44,494 nt of DNA, taken from positions 14,224-58,717 of the forward strand of contig NZ_SOCN01000004.1 in assembly GCF_004365095.1 (NCBI RefSeq), in the 5' to 3' direction. This DNA is from Mycoplasmopsis mustelae (GTDB lineage Bacteria > Bacillota_I > Bacilli_A > Mycoplasmatales > Metamycoplasmataceae). Numbering within the stretch: position 1 is the stretch's first letter; each line of letters begins with the position of its first letter. The notes beneath the pieces are model-generated. The model was not told the DNA's origin. It made no database searches and saw only the letters and a program-made list of their open reading frames with translations. Position numbers and translations under genes: made by a program. This document shows, piece after piece, positions 32,113 to 44,479 of this stretch.

Positions 32113-34206
32113 TTATTTTAATTGTGTAACTTCTCCGTATAATGGAAACTCACTTAAATAAGAGGCAAAAGGTTGGTTAATTGTATTAAAATTTGAAAGA
32201 TTTAATACATTAGCATTATAAATGATGGCAACTTGTTCGGTTTGTGCACCAGAAAAGAAACGATAATTATTTGTTCAAATAGTATCTTTTTGATTTTGAA
32301 TAATTAGTTTGTAATTACCACCATCTTTATTAAGTTCATTTAAAATTAATTTAACTGATTCACCGTTACCGTTATTAATTTCGGTTAAACCAGTAATATC
32401 AAAACCAGATTTTTTAATAACTTCAGCAATTGCTTTAATTTTTAAATCTTTTGCTGATGCATATTTATTTACATTTTTATTTCCATAATTCAAAATATTT
32501 CAATGTGAAATACGGAGTGTATTTTTTGCTTTTAAATATTCAGAAACTAATGATGGTGCAGTTGCTAAAGTAATGTGGTTTAATTTAACATCCACAAAAA
32601 CAGGTGCATGATCACTAATTTTATTTCTTATATTAGAATCGTAATTACCTTTTGAATTTGAACTATCATATCAATTATAACTTTTATTTGTAGGTCTATC
32701 AGATCTATCAAAAAATTCATTAAAAATCTTATATATATCGATTTTATAAATCAAGTTTGGATTATCTTCTGTAGTTATTGTATTATAACTTGCATCTTCA
32801 CCATTTAAATAATACATTTTATCATACGGATTCGAATAACCACCTTTTGTGTTCAAAGAGGTATATCAATCTTTTAGTGGGGTATTAGTTTGAGAAACTA
32901 AAACTTTATTAACTTCTTGTGGGAAATATTTGTCAATTTTAAAGTTTTTTGCATCAATATTAGTATCACCGCCAAAAATAACTAAAGACTCATCATTCCC
33001 GCTCAGTTTTTTATAGAATTCTAAAACGTTCGGCAACGCCATAAACTCTGAGAACTCTTGAGCTCCGTTCTTAGGAACCTCTAAATTACCAAAGCGCTGG
33101 TGAAATAAACTTGAATTTGTAAGAACCTTGGATTCATAATATGAACTATTAGTTTTTGGACCAGGTGAATCAAGATGGTCAAATACAACGACAATAGGAG
33201 GACAATCAGAATGTGAAACAACTTGAAATTTAACTCCAAAAGGCGGTCTTACAAAAACACTTTTATTTTCACTTGTTATTTGAGTTTTATCTTTAATTGT
33301 ATTAGGGGTTGGAGTTGCAACAGTAACACTTTGATATTGATTAGCATTCGCTGTAGGTTTTGGGATAATCTTATCTTTATTTTCCGCTGATTGATCTTCT
33401 TGTTTTAAATTAAATTTGTTTTGATATACTCTTTCAGAAATTTTTGGGTCTTGTCCAGAAATATATTTAGCAATTCTATATTTAACAATTACAAAATCAC
33501 CATCTTTTTGATAATTTATTAATGAATTTATAAAAACTTTGCCACTTTTATTTGTGTTAATAGGATTCTCATCATTAGCAAGTTGATATTCTGTATTATT
33601 ATCATTTAGTTCAAAAATATATAGTGGGCTTCTGTCATCAGGTAAAGATTTTTGATTTAGATATCTTGTTTCAGTAGGCATCAATAAAATTCTTTTAGAT
33701 TTATAATCATAGAATAATTTTTGATTTTGACTGATTAATTCATTTAATTTATCTTTAGCAACTAAGTTTAAAAAATTATTCGCATTATCATCCGCTCAAT
33801 TATCTATTGTATTTTTTTGCGTATTTTGTTTTGTATTATTGAGTTGTTTTTTTGGTTCCGAGTCATTTTTCTCTGTCTGATTGCTTATAGTATTGCTAGA
33901 GACATTTATTGAATTATTAGAATTTTCTTCCTTGGTTTCTAGTTTTTGTGTATCTGTAGGTTTATTATTAACGTTGGCTGATGCTAATACAGGATTTTCG
34001 GATGTAGTCGTTTTGGGTTGATTCTGATTTATGTTTTGATTTAAATTTGAATCATTTGAATTTTGTTTATTTTTATCATCATGTTTTTTCTTATTTTCAC
34101 TAGTTGATGCTAAACTAGTTACATTATTACATCCTATTGCAAACGAAATACTTGTTGCCGAAAATACCAAAAAAGCTGTTTTTATAATTTTTTTAAATTC
34201 CGCCAT
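32113..34206 (-). CDS. Lipoprotein with circularly permuted DNase I-like (EEP) nuclease domain
   Basis: This 697-residue surface lipoprotein belongs to the membrane nuclease (MnuA-like) group that degrades host DNA for nucleotides. A basic N-terminus and hydrophobic helix end in a lipobox (FAIGC, Cys near 26), followed by a Asn/Lys/Ser-rich stretch to about residue 135. The nuclease motifs are all present but in altered order: PPFGVKF, His344 in VVFDHLDSPG, Asp414/Asn416 in FGGDTNI, SNPYDKM, Asp532-His533 in SDHAPVF, and only then Asn570 in RISHWNILNYG and Glu609 in DITGLTEIN. Standard EEP proteins begin with those last two. I checked the junction for stops: none. The segment before residue 300 has no HWN or TEIN motif. 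A -10 box lies at 34249. Confidence 0.82.
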
Positions 34207-34248
34207 AACATACCTCGCAATTATTAAACATTTGAAAATACCATATTA

Positions 34249-34254
34249 ATTATA
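34249..34254 (-). promoter_or_regulatory. -10 box of the lipoprotein nuclease gene
   Basis: TATAAT on the minus strand, 42 bases before the ATG at 34206. A GAGG Shine-Dalgarno lies in between. No clear -35 box. Confidence 0.5.
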
Positions 34255-34349
34255 TAAATTTTTTATAATAATTTTATAAATGTTTTGTAATTTTATTCCA
34301 TAAATATTTATTTAATGAAAGAAATTTTGGTATATTTATAGATATAAAT

Positions 34350-35969
34350 ATGAAAAAGAAATTATTACAAATAAAGCGATTTAGTTTTACATTTATGCCT
34401 TTGATATCAATCGCTGCAATTACAACTAGTTGTCAAAAAAAATCAGAAACACCTATAGAAATGAAATTCCAAAAACAAATAAATTCATTAAGTAAATTGG
34501 GACTGGCAAAAGTTTTAAATTCTGTTGCTGTTAAATGATTTGATAATTTAGATGAAAACAAGAACGCAGAAATAGAAAATTTAAAAAAACAAAATCCTAA
34601 GTCATATGAAAACTTAATTTTGTTTAAAGATTCAAACAAAATTACCAACTTTATGGATGAATTATCTAAAAACATTTCAAATAATCCAAACATTAAAGCC
34701 ATAAAAGATCCTCTGTATAAATCTTTTGAAATAGCAAATTTATATAATCTAAATATAAACAGGGCTTTTATAGGTAGATTTATTTCAATTTTCAATCCAA
34801 AAGATGAGGAAATAGAAGAAATTATTAATATAGTTAAATTTTCTGAAAAATTTACTTTTTTAAATAATAGTTCAATTTTTTTTGAATGAATTAATGATTC
34901 CATTAATAGTATCAATAATTCAAATAATCCCAATAATTTAAATGTGTTATCTGATAAAATTAAGGTTTTTGAGAGAAATTATGCTAATATCGTAAATAAA
35001 ATATTCAAAAATACAGATAATTTTGAATATAAAAAGGCCATTACTGAAATAGATGCAATTTCTAAGGAAATTAAGAATTTACAACCTGACATCGACCAGT
35101 TCGCAAGAATATATCAACAAACAAAGTATAAAAAAGAGAATTGAAGTTATACCATTGGCAGCTATTATAAAGATAGTATCTCTGATTATCAAAATAATAG
35201 AATTGAAAACTACAAAACACTTTCAAAATTAATTAATGAGACAAACGATAAAAGCAAAAAAGAGGAATTAAATAAACTAAAAAATTTATTAACAGAAAGA
35301 AAATTTTATCCCGAAAATAACATTGAAAATGATGTAGATTACGATTTCTTTATTAACATAAAAAATAATGATGATATTTTAAAAATAACTTTTTACAACA
35401 GAGATCAAAATAATAATTTTAAATTAAACGATTTTGATTTTGACGATAACAATGATTCAAAATTACTTTCTGAAAAAATCCCAGCTAAAACCAAACATTT
35501 TGCAAAAGTTTCATTGGTTCCATTTGATTTTAAAGAAATCATAAGTAATAATTTGGAATTCACTAATTTTAATCCACCTCAAAATCTCTTAAGAGAAATT
35601 AATCCTTATAAAATATCTACATTTAATTCGTTCAGTGTTGATCAAGTTAGTTTTAAAAATAAAACTTTAAAAATCAACTTAATTAGTTCAAGCAATGATA
35701 ATACAAACTTTTTTAAATCAAATTCTTTTGAATCATTGCTATATGGTAAAAACTATGCCTTAGTGTATGATACTGATACGTTCATAAAAAACTTGAGATT
35801 TGATTTGTATTTTGAAATACCAGATGATTTTTATAATTATATATACCAAGAAATTTATCAAAAAGCAAAGAAATTTATAGCTTCACAACCAAAACAAAAT
35901 ACTATATTATTACAAGACGAAATTAACAAATTAGCCTCTCAATTAGAATTAAAAATAACTTATGATTAA
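34350..35969 (+). CDS. Hypothetical lipoprotein
   Basis: This 539-residue protein starts with a lipoprotein signal: MKKKLLQIKR, a hydrophobic core, and a lipobox ITTSC with Cys at about 28. The rest is Asn/Lys-rich, largely helical in the first half (KIKVFERNYANIVNKIF, KAITEIDAISKEIKNL) and strand-rich in the second (LVPFDFKEII, VSFKNKTLKINLISS). I do not recognise a family. Seven codons or so are TGA Trp or near them; the three main segments are in one frame. No Shine-Dalgarno is visible before the ATG, and a TATATT lies at 34331. It ends 11 bases before the first DHH gene and may be co-transcribed with it. Confidence 0.75.
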
Positions 35970-35980
35970 AGGAAGACATT

Positions 35981-36946
35981 ATGCTTATAGGAAATTCAAA
36001 AGTAGCAATAGATGCTATTGAAAAATATCATAATATTATTATTTTTCACCACATCCGACCTGATGGAGACTGTCTAGGTTCACAACATGGACTTAAAGAA
36101 CTAATTCAAACAAACTATCCCGATAAAAAAGTTTACGCTGTAGGAGACAACGTTGGTGTTTTAGATTTTATGAATTATCAATTTACTAAAATCGATGATA
36201 TAGATTTCAATAATTCATTAGCAATTGTTGTAGACGCTTCTAATGGTAATCGTATTCAAAATGCTGAATTATTATATGAACTAAAAACTACTGCTCGTCT
36301 AAGAATTGATCATCATCCAAATCAAGCTGACATTCAATATGAATACAATTGAGTTGATGAACATTATGTTGCTGCAGCTGAAATGATTGCCCAACTGGCA
36401 TATGACGCTAAATGAAAAGTTACACAAGCTGCATCAGAATTCATTTACTTAGGTATTAATACTGATTCAGGTCGTTTTTTATTCCCTGATACATCCGCAC
36501 GTACCTATCAATTAGTTGCTTTTTTGATGCAAAATGGTTTTCATCCACAAAATATATTAAGACAACTAAGTAAGCGTTCTGTGCAAGACATCAAAATTGC
36601 TGGTAAAATTCTTTCCGAATTTAAAAAAGATGGCAAAGTTTTATACTATGAAATAAAAAATGAATTTTTAAATGAATTTAAGATCAACTCTTTACAAGCT
36701 GCAATATTTGTTAATGAATTAGCGAATATCGATGACAATGCCTGTTGAGCTTTATTTATCCAACTAGAAGATGGATTAATCCGTGGTCGTTTACGTTCTA
36801 ATGGACCTTTAGTTAACAAAGTTGCAAATTTATATAATGGTGGCGGGCATGATAATGCGGCCGGAATTACCTTAAAATCTTGAGATCAAGTACCAGAAGT
36901 CATCACAAAATTAAATGAATTAATTTTAGAATGAGAGAATAAATAA
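35981..36946 (+). CDS. DHH-family phosphoesterase (NrnA-like oligoribonuclease/pAp phosphatase), copy 1
   Basis: This 321-residue DHH-DHHA1 protein probably cleaves short oligoribonucleotides and/or pAp. Metal-binding motifs: FHHIRPDGDCLGSQ (His and two Asp), IVVDASNGNRI, RIDHHPNQ (the DHH motif) and NTDSGRF. The DHHA1 substrate domain ends with RGRLRSNGP and NGGGHDNAAG. AGGAAG precedes the ATG. It overlaps copy 2 as TAATG; the two are clear paralogues (same length, same motif order). Confidence 0.88.
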
Positions 36947-37920
36947 TGCAAATCGGAAATCTTGAAATTATAACTGAACAATTAAAAAAATATGATCATA
37001 TCGTGATATTTCACCACATTCGCCCTGACGGAGACTGTTTAGGATCGCAATTTGGTTTAAGAGAATTATTAAAAACTAATTTTCCTAATAAAAAAGTTTA
37101 TGCAGTTGGTGATGCTAAAAATACGTTTGATTTTTTAGATTTTAAAATGGATTCTATACCAAATAATGAAATTTTATCAAAATCATTAGCCGTTGTAGTT
37201 GATGCAAATTTTAAAGAAAGAATTGAAAAAAGAGAACTTTTAGATGCAAACTTATTTGCAGCAACCATTCGAATCGATCATCACCCAAACGAAGATGATT
37301 TAGGTGAAAATACCGTGCGTTGAGTTGATAGTTCTTATGTTGCAGCTGACGAAATGATTACTCATTTGGCCGTCGCAAATAATTGAAAAATCACTCAAAA
37401 TGCAGCAAATTATTTATATTTAGGAATTAATACTGACTCAGGTCGTTTCCAATTTCCAAATGTTAATTCCAGAACGTTAAATTTAGCTGCAAAACTTTAT
37501 GATGCAGGCTTACAAGCAGACTACATTCATAAAAATTTATCTAAATTATCATTAAATGATTTAAAATTTAATTCTTGATTAATCTCAACTCTTAAAACCA
37601 GAGATGGTGTAGCATATATTCAAAACGATTTAGAAACTACTTTAAAATTTGGTAAAACACCACAAAGTTCAGTACGCGTAAACTCTATTGGTAATATTAA
37701 AGGTTTTCCGATTTGAGTTCAATTTACAGAAGAAGAAACCGGAAAAATTCGAGTAGAATTTAGGTCAAATGGTCCAATTGTTCGAAACGTTGCTTTAAAA
37801 TGAGGTGGTGGTGGCCACGAACGTGCTTCAGGTGCTATGCTTGATAGTTTTGATTTAGTAGAAGCAGTAATTGATGATTGTGTTAAGGAAGTTGCAAAAT
37901 ATAATGAAACAAAACTGTAG
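36946..37920 (+). CDS. DHH-family phosphoesterase (NrnA-like), copy 2
   Basis: This 324-residue paralogue of the preceding gene has FHHIRPDGDCLGSQ, AVVVDANFKERI, RIDHHPNED, NTDSGRF, FRSNGPIV and GGGGHERASG. All DHH metal ligands are kept. The DHHA1 signature GGGGHERASG is closer to the family consensus than that of copy 1 (GGGHDNAAG). The start overlaps the copy 1 stop. It ends at a terminator. Confidence 0.88.
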
Positions 37921-37941
37921 TAGTCACCCTACTACTTTTTT
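37917..37941 (+). terminator. Terminator of the DHH gene pair
   Basis: Arms gtagtag and ctactac enclose loop tcacc and are followed by six T. The stem includes the stop codon of copy 2. Confidence 0.75.
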
Positions 37942-38032
37942 GCAACATTAGGTATAATCCAAATAATAACTAAAAATAATTTAGTCTAATTGATAACTTA
38001 TTTTAAATAGCGAAAAAAGTGAAAAATAACTA

Positions 38033-38062
38033 AAAAAGACACAGTATTTACTATGTCTTTTT
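38033..38062 (-). terminator. Terminator of the GH84-like surface protein gene
   Basis: Arms aaaaagaca and tgtcttttt (9 bases) enclose a 12-base loop, 11 bases past the stop at 38073. On the minus strand it runs into T-rich sequence. Confidence 0.6.
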
Positions 38063-38072
38063 ATTTGGTAAC

Positions 38073-41000
38073 TTATTTGTTAGCTTTCTTCTTTTTGATT
38101 GAACGCGCTGCATATCAAGCACCAATCAATCCACCAATTACCGCAAGAGCAATTAATACTGAGATAACAATAATTGCAGTATTTTTTGATTTTGAAGGCT
38201 GTTGGTTTGTAGGATTTGTAGGTTTTGATTCTGGATTTTCAGGTTTATCTTTAGTAGCATCAGCATTATTTGTTGATTGTTGTGATTTAAATATTGATTT
38301 AAGTGATTCTGCTAATGTTTGAGATCTGAATTCTGAGAATTTATCATTGGTTGCATTTGATGCTTTAAGCGCATCAAATTCTTTTTGTAATTCTGCTTTT
38401 TTCTCAGGATCTTTAATCGAATCAATATCTCTTTGGACTTGATCTTTTAAAGTTTCTTTCTCAACTTTTTGATCCTTAATAGCAGTATTAATATCACTAA
38501 TTGCTTTAGCTAATTTTTCAGGAGTTGTAGCTGCTTTTAATAATTCTTGGTATTGTTTTTGTATTTCTGGTGATTCTAACTGTGTTACTAATGGTTCAAC
38601 ATTGCTTTTAGCAGCGTCTACTTTATCGTTTGCGATAGTTAATTGATTTTGTGCAAGTTGAATTTGATTTTGTAAGTCTAAAATCTCTTCATTAGTTAAT
38701 GTATCAGATGCATCTAACTTAACTTTTGCTTTATTTATCGCATCTGAGTATGCTTGATAACTTTCGGGAGTATAAATATCATCTTTATTTGCGATTTGAT
38801 TTTGAACTAATTGTTTAAAGTTATTTAATGCTTGTTGTTTACGAGACTCTGCATCGTCAGTTGATGTTTTAATTTGTTTTGTAGCATCTTGAAGTTGTTC
38901 TAAACTTGCATCTTTATTGTTTAAAACATCTTGAAGTTGTGCTATTTGTTGTTGAACTTGTTTGACTTGATCAGGGAACTTTATTGCATTTTGATTAACA
39001 AAATCTTGTGCTTTTTGAATATTTTCTTGTAATACTTGATATTTTTTACCTAAATCACTCAATTCTAATGTTTGATAACTTTGATCAAATTGAGTATTTA
39101 AGGCTTGATAATCAGCGATTGTAGCAGTTCCAGAATTAATTTTTTGTTTTAAGTTGTTAATTTCGTTTTGAATTTTAGCATATGTTTCTGGTGTATAGTG
39201 ACTTGGATTCAATGCTTGCACTTTATCTAAGTTGTTTTCAGCTAGTTGTTGATCAAAAGTTGTGTAATTTAGTAACTTTTTAGCCTCAGTCAGTTTTTGT
39301 AATAAACTATCTGCGTTTTGTTGTGTTAAATTAGCAACTGATGTAGCAGCAATTGCATTTTCAGCCAGTTGAGCTAATGATACATATTTAGCATAGTTGT
39401 CATCTTGAAAGACTGATTTTGTATCTAAAGCGCGTCATTGCTTTACTTCATTAGTTAATTTTTCAATTACATCATCATTAACCTTACTTGCTGTCACAGC
39501 TTGAGTTTCATTTAGTGATCTTTGTAATTGATTTAAGATAGTTTGATTTAAAGGTGCTTCTGATTTAGTTAAAGCATCAATTTGTGCTTTCACAGAATTG
39601 TAATTATCCTGATCTTTTTTAGTTCAGTTTTCAAATCCTGCAGGTTGAGCATTGATTGCCGCCTTTAGTGATTCTTTAGTTGGTGTTGTTTGATTTTCAG
39701 CAGTTGTTGAATCATTTGTTGAATTTGATTTTGGTGTACGTTTTAATGGAATAAATTCATAAATTTGTGGTCTATGAGTAGTTCAAGTAATTTCAAAACC
39801 AACTAATTTTTTATTTTGATCTAAATTTGATAAATCAAATGTCATATATTTAGTTGCCAATAAACCTAAATCTTTAGTTGATGATTCCTTAGTATTTGAA
39901 TCATATAACATCGCTTTAACATTAGCTGGTGCTAAAACATTGTTATTAGCATCAATCATTCCATCGGAGATGATTGCTAAATCTCTATCTTGATATTTAT
40001 CAGGTTCAATATAGTATTTTAAACTACCATTTATTTCCTTAGGTTCATAATATGTTGATACGTCACCATCGTGTGATAAATACACGGCGGTGTTTTTAGA
40101 TGCAGCTTGATAATTTGTTCCTGAGAAATTAGGATCAACAGCATCATAAAATGTTTTACCATTAATTACAATTTCACTAAAGACTACATCACGACCACCC
40201 TTTGTATTATCGTTTTTAATTAATTTATTCATTATATCTTTAGTAAAGACAATTTTTAAGTATCTTAAATTTTTATTAGTTGAGGTGATCTTTGAGGCAA
40301 TTCCAGTGATATCTCAGTATCTTAAATCTGGATGTTCTGGATCAGTTTTAACTCAATTTGCATAAACTTGATCGCCTAAAGTTTTATCACTATAAGATTG
40401 TGCATCTTTAACTGAATTTAAGTTTTCAGGATATTCAACATCTGTTGAAGTGGTATTAGTTGCAGTATTATTTGCATCCGAACTAACTGGTACACTTCCT
40501 CAATTATATACTTCAGTTCATTGTGCATTTTCTGAATCTGAATCAGAAACTAATACCTTAAAGTATCTTGCAAAATCATAAGTATCTGCGGGAGCATATA
40601 GTTTTATGTTATCCAATGCAATTTCTGAACCTAAATCATATTTTATATAATCGTCTTTGTATGGACCACCACCAAATTTATTTGTAGTATCAAAATTACC
40701 ATCAAAATCATTTCCTGAGTAACGATTTCCACCTCAACCAGAAATTACTTGAATAGATGAATCTATCAATTGACCATATTTATTTCCTTTATTAACCACT
40801 ACTTCTAAGGTTTCTAAATTAGTTACTGCAGCCGCACTCCGTGCAACAGATTTTGTTGTTTTATGTAAAACTCTTACATAACGTGCGTTTTGATTTTGGT
40901 GAGTTAATGTTCCATTATAATCATATCAATCAATTCCGTTACGAGATGTTTGTATTAATACATCTTCCGGAATTGAGCCAGAATTATTTAGTTTTAGCGA

Positions 41001-44000
41001 TGAAATATTATAAATATCTTTTAAATCTAAACCAACATATTTTCCATCATTTGGTAAAGTTATTGATGGGGTAGTAGTTGAATTACCACTTGAATCTGTA
41101 GCATATAAAGTATAAGTTGAATTAACATTTTTAGTTTTTAGTTTTGATTTAATATTATTATCAGTGACATCAGTATATAGTAATTTATCCTGTGCAGCAA
41201 ATACGTTAATATCTATCAACATTCATAAACCTTGATAATTTGAACGGTTTACTATTCTAAAATGTTGTGCTTTGACATAATTAGTTAAAACGTTGTATGA
41301 AGAAGGTTTAAGGTGTCCGTATAATTTTCATTGATTATCCATCGGATCTAAATACATTAAATCAGCATTAGGTAATCAGAAGTCACCGCTTCTACGTTTT
41401 TGATCAGCTCAGCTTCTGATTTGTGAATATGAACCTTGTTGAACAACTATTCTACTAATATCGGTTGGTTGATCTAATTTAAATGCAAAGTATTCATTTG
41501 CTTGAACGTTATTTTTATAAAACGCTGTATCATAAATTTTATCATTGATTTTTGTGTAATCACTATTAGTTACATTATTTCCTTGAGCAGTGTATGGACC
41601 AGCACCGGGCCCGGATGAGACATTAACCTTGAAATCTGTAATTTTTGTTAGACCGCTTGATGAAGATGAATCAGAATAATTATCGGCTTGAATTGATATA
41701 GTGTTTGAACCGATCTCTTGTGCGTTTTTTGTATTAATTATAAATTCATATATATCTATTCAACCTAATCTATATTTACTTTTAGGAGCATTTGTTAAAC
41801 CATCAGTTTCATTATCTACGATACGAATTTCGCGAACATTAGCTAAGTCTAAAATTATGTTAAATGTAGGATTTTTTACACCATTTTCGGTTGGAACTTC
41901 TCATGTTTTAACAGTAGTACTATTATTCTCTTTATAATCTACAAAATCTTTACTATTTCATAATTGATATGAAACTTTAAATTTCCTGAAGTAATTATCA
42001 CGACTATTAACTTGGACAGGATTAAATTTCAACCTAATATCTTTAACATATTTTGGTTTGTTAAAAGCATATCCAATTCAATCGCCCGGAGAAATGGAAT
42101 CTGCATATCTATTATCTGTGGTTCTTCAAAATCTGGTATTACCTAAAATTCTAGTTACATCAATTGGATATCCGGTTGTTCAAGTTCTAGAAGTTTTAAA
42201 TGTACCAATTATATTGTCGCTATTTTCTTCGTTTAGAGAATCAAAACTATAATTTCATTTTAAATCTAAAAGAGCACTAACTTTATTAACGTAATCTCGT
42301 AAATATAAGGCACCTACCTTAACTGCTTTTGAATGATAAGTAAATTCAACTGATTTTTGGTAAAACAATTTTGCTTGGGTCATGAAATTAGAAATTCTAT
42401 CAATATTTGGCGCCGCTTCATATGAAGCTTCTATAGCCTGGGTGTAATACAATACGGATTCTAATAATGCATCTAATGATTGACTAAAAACATTAATTTC
42501 AGTTAAAAAATCAGACTTACTTTTATTTTCTAACAATGTTTTGTTTAATTCGTAAACTGCTTGTAATTGTGGAATTACTTTTTTAGCAGCATCAGCAACA
42601 TCTTGATGTGATTGAGACGGATCTAAGTCATTATTTGATAATGCAGTTATTTTTTTTGATAACTCCGTAATTGGTGTTTTTAGTGAATCAATCGAACTGG
42701 TGTCATCATAAGATGCTTCAGCATTATTTGCATAGTGCATACGAAGCGATTTGAAAACATCCGATTCTGCACTTTGTTTATTTGAATTATTAATTACATA
42801 ATTAACAGCTGCATCTAAGATATCTTTTTTACGTGCATTTCTTTGTTCTGATTGACTTTCAGTTGGTAATAATTTTCAAGTTGTATTAGCTAAATCAAAA
42901 AACCCAAAGCGAGATAACACTTCTGATGAACCAACTGCTGACATAATTATTCCATCAAATTGACTACTATCAATTGCATCATTACCACGAATGTAGTTTT
43001 CAGCTAAACGTACAAATAAATCATTGTAATCACTGCTTGGATTATTTGGAAATGGTTTTCAAAAGACCGGTCGAATTTGACGATTACCATTGCTAAATTT
43101 TGAAAGAGTATTAGCATCAATATATTGTTTAGTACTATTTGTTCCATTAATCAGTAATGGTGTAACCCCTGATGGTAAATCAACGTAATAATTAAATTTC
43201 TCATCACTATTAGATGTGAACTCGTTATCACCAAATTTAGCAACAAATAATAAATTAGTATCTAAATCTGTATAAACTTTCTTTAATTCTTGTAATCAGT
43301 TTGTTAAATCAGTTAATAACTTTTTAGTATTATTTCCTGCATCAGCACCTACTTCTACTAAAGCAATTTTTCTAACTCCAGCCTCAATAACTTGTTTATA
43401 TTTAGCTTTTAATTTTTCTAAAGCTTGAGTGTAATCTTGATGATCTTGCTTTAATTTATCATCTGCAAATGAACTTAAACCAGCAGTAGAATAAACAAAG
43501 TTTACTTTAGTATTTTTCGAAACTTCTAAAATGTTTTTTAATATAGCAATTTCTGAATCGGTATAAAGTGTTGACCAACTTTGAGCAGTATTTTTTGAAG
43601 TAACTGTGAAATCATTCGCTAAAACGTCTCCTGGTCTGAAGATATAAGTATTAAGTTTATATAAACCAGCAAATTTCATAAAGTCCATAATGCTTTGTGC
43701 ACCTTTATTTCAAAGGTTGTTGCTTCTTGAACTTGTATTAATAAATCCATCCATTACTCCACGAACTTTTAAATCAGCATAATCTTTAATAGTTAGATTT
43801 CTTATTTTAAAACCATCTAGTTGGTTAAAGATATGTCATAAAGTAGTTGCCCCGTAAAAAGCCGCAGTAGCATCTTTAGCTAATAAAGTAATATAACTAC
43901 CATTATTAAAAGTTCCGGCGTTTAACATATATGAGTCAAGTTTATTATCTAAAGTAGCATCAGGTGTTATTCCTAAAGTCTTTAATTCATTATCAACTAA

Positions 44001-44363
44001 GGTGTCAGTATCATCTTTAATACCAACTAAAATATTAGTTTTTCCGCTAACAATATTTCTAGATTTTGTATATGTCAAATTTCTTAATTTTAAAACTTGA
44101 TCAAATCTAGCAATAGTTGCCGCATCAATTCCGTTTTCAAATACTAAGTTAACTTCTGGAGTAATTGATATACTTCCTTCGGTATATTGAATATCTTGTA
44201 CTTCTGGAAAAATATTATAAGTGATTTCTTGTTTAGTTGAAGTAGTTGTATTTGCAGAAGAATCAGATGCTGTTTCACCCGCAGCAACGGTAGCTACAGT
44301 TGCTAAAAGACCAAAACTACCTGCTGTGGAAAGCATATATTTAATTTTCTTTTTAATGTTCAT
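38073..44363 (-). CDS. Giant surface protein with degenerate GH84 (hyaluronidase/O-GlcNAcase-like) domain
   Basis: This 2096-residue protein is one frame; I checked the gaps between 38073 and 44363 and found only TGA (Trp). Order: signal peptide without lipobox (basic start, SFGLLATVATVAAG), an N-terminal alpha/beta domain, and a GH84 barrel (RGVMDGF about 200, GLYKLNTYIFRPGD 233 on, AGVRKIALVEVGADAG 328 on, FWKPFPNN 434). Next are helical segments, at least two discoidin/CBM32-like regions (RILGNTRFWRTTDNRYAD; ARYVRVLHKTTKSVA; RYFKVLVSDSDSENAQW), a long coiled-coil/FIVAR-like region (IYTPESYQAYSDAINKAK), a Pro/Asn-rich stretch, a transmembrane helix (AIIVISVLIALAVIGGLIG) and a basic tail. 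The catalytic Asp-Asp of GH84 is Glu337-Val338. It is likely an adhesin or carbohydrate-binding protein, probably not an active enzyme. GGAGG (44368-44372) precedes the ATG. Confidence 0.8.
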
Positions 44364-44479
44364 TATTCCTCCATAAATTATTAAAAATAAGTTAATTAAA
44401 TCTTTAAATTTATATTTAAAAACTTAATTAATTAAATTCAAACAATTTATTAAAATTTATTTTTGTACTCTAATTTTAG

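Noticed and set aside
34433-34933. Minus-strand 166-residue open frame opposite the lipoprotein
   Set aside because: The lipoprotein frame has a signal peptide and lipobox. The antisense frame has hydrophobic composition typical of reversed Lys/Asn-rich code.
38073-44363. Several separate small genes in the GH84-like region
   Set aside because: All segments share one frame and no TAA or TAG lies between them, so this is a single 2096-residue gene.
38073-44363. Calling the giant protein an active hyaluronidase
   Set aside because: The fold is GH84-like but the catalytic Asp pair and neighbouring residues are replaced.
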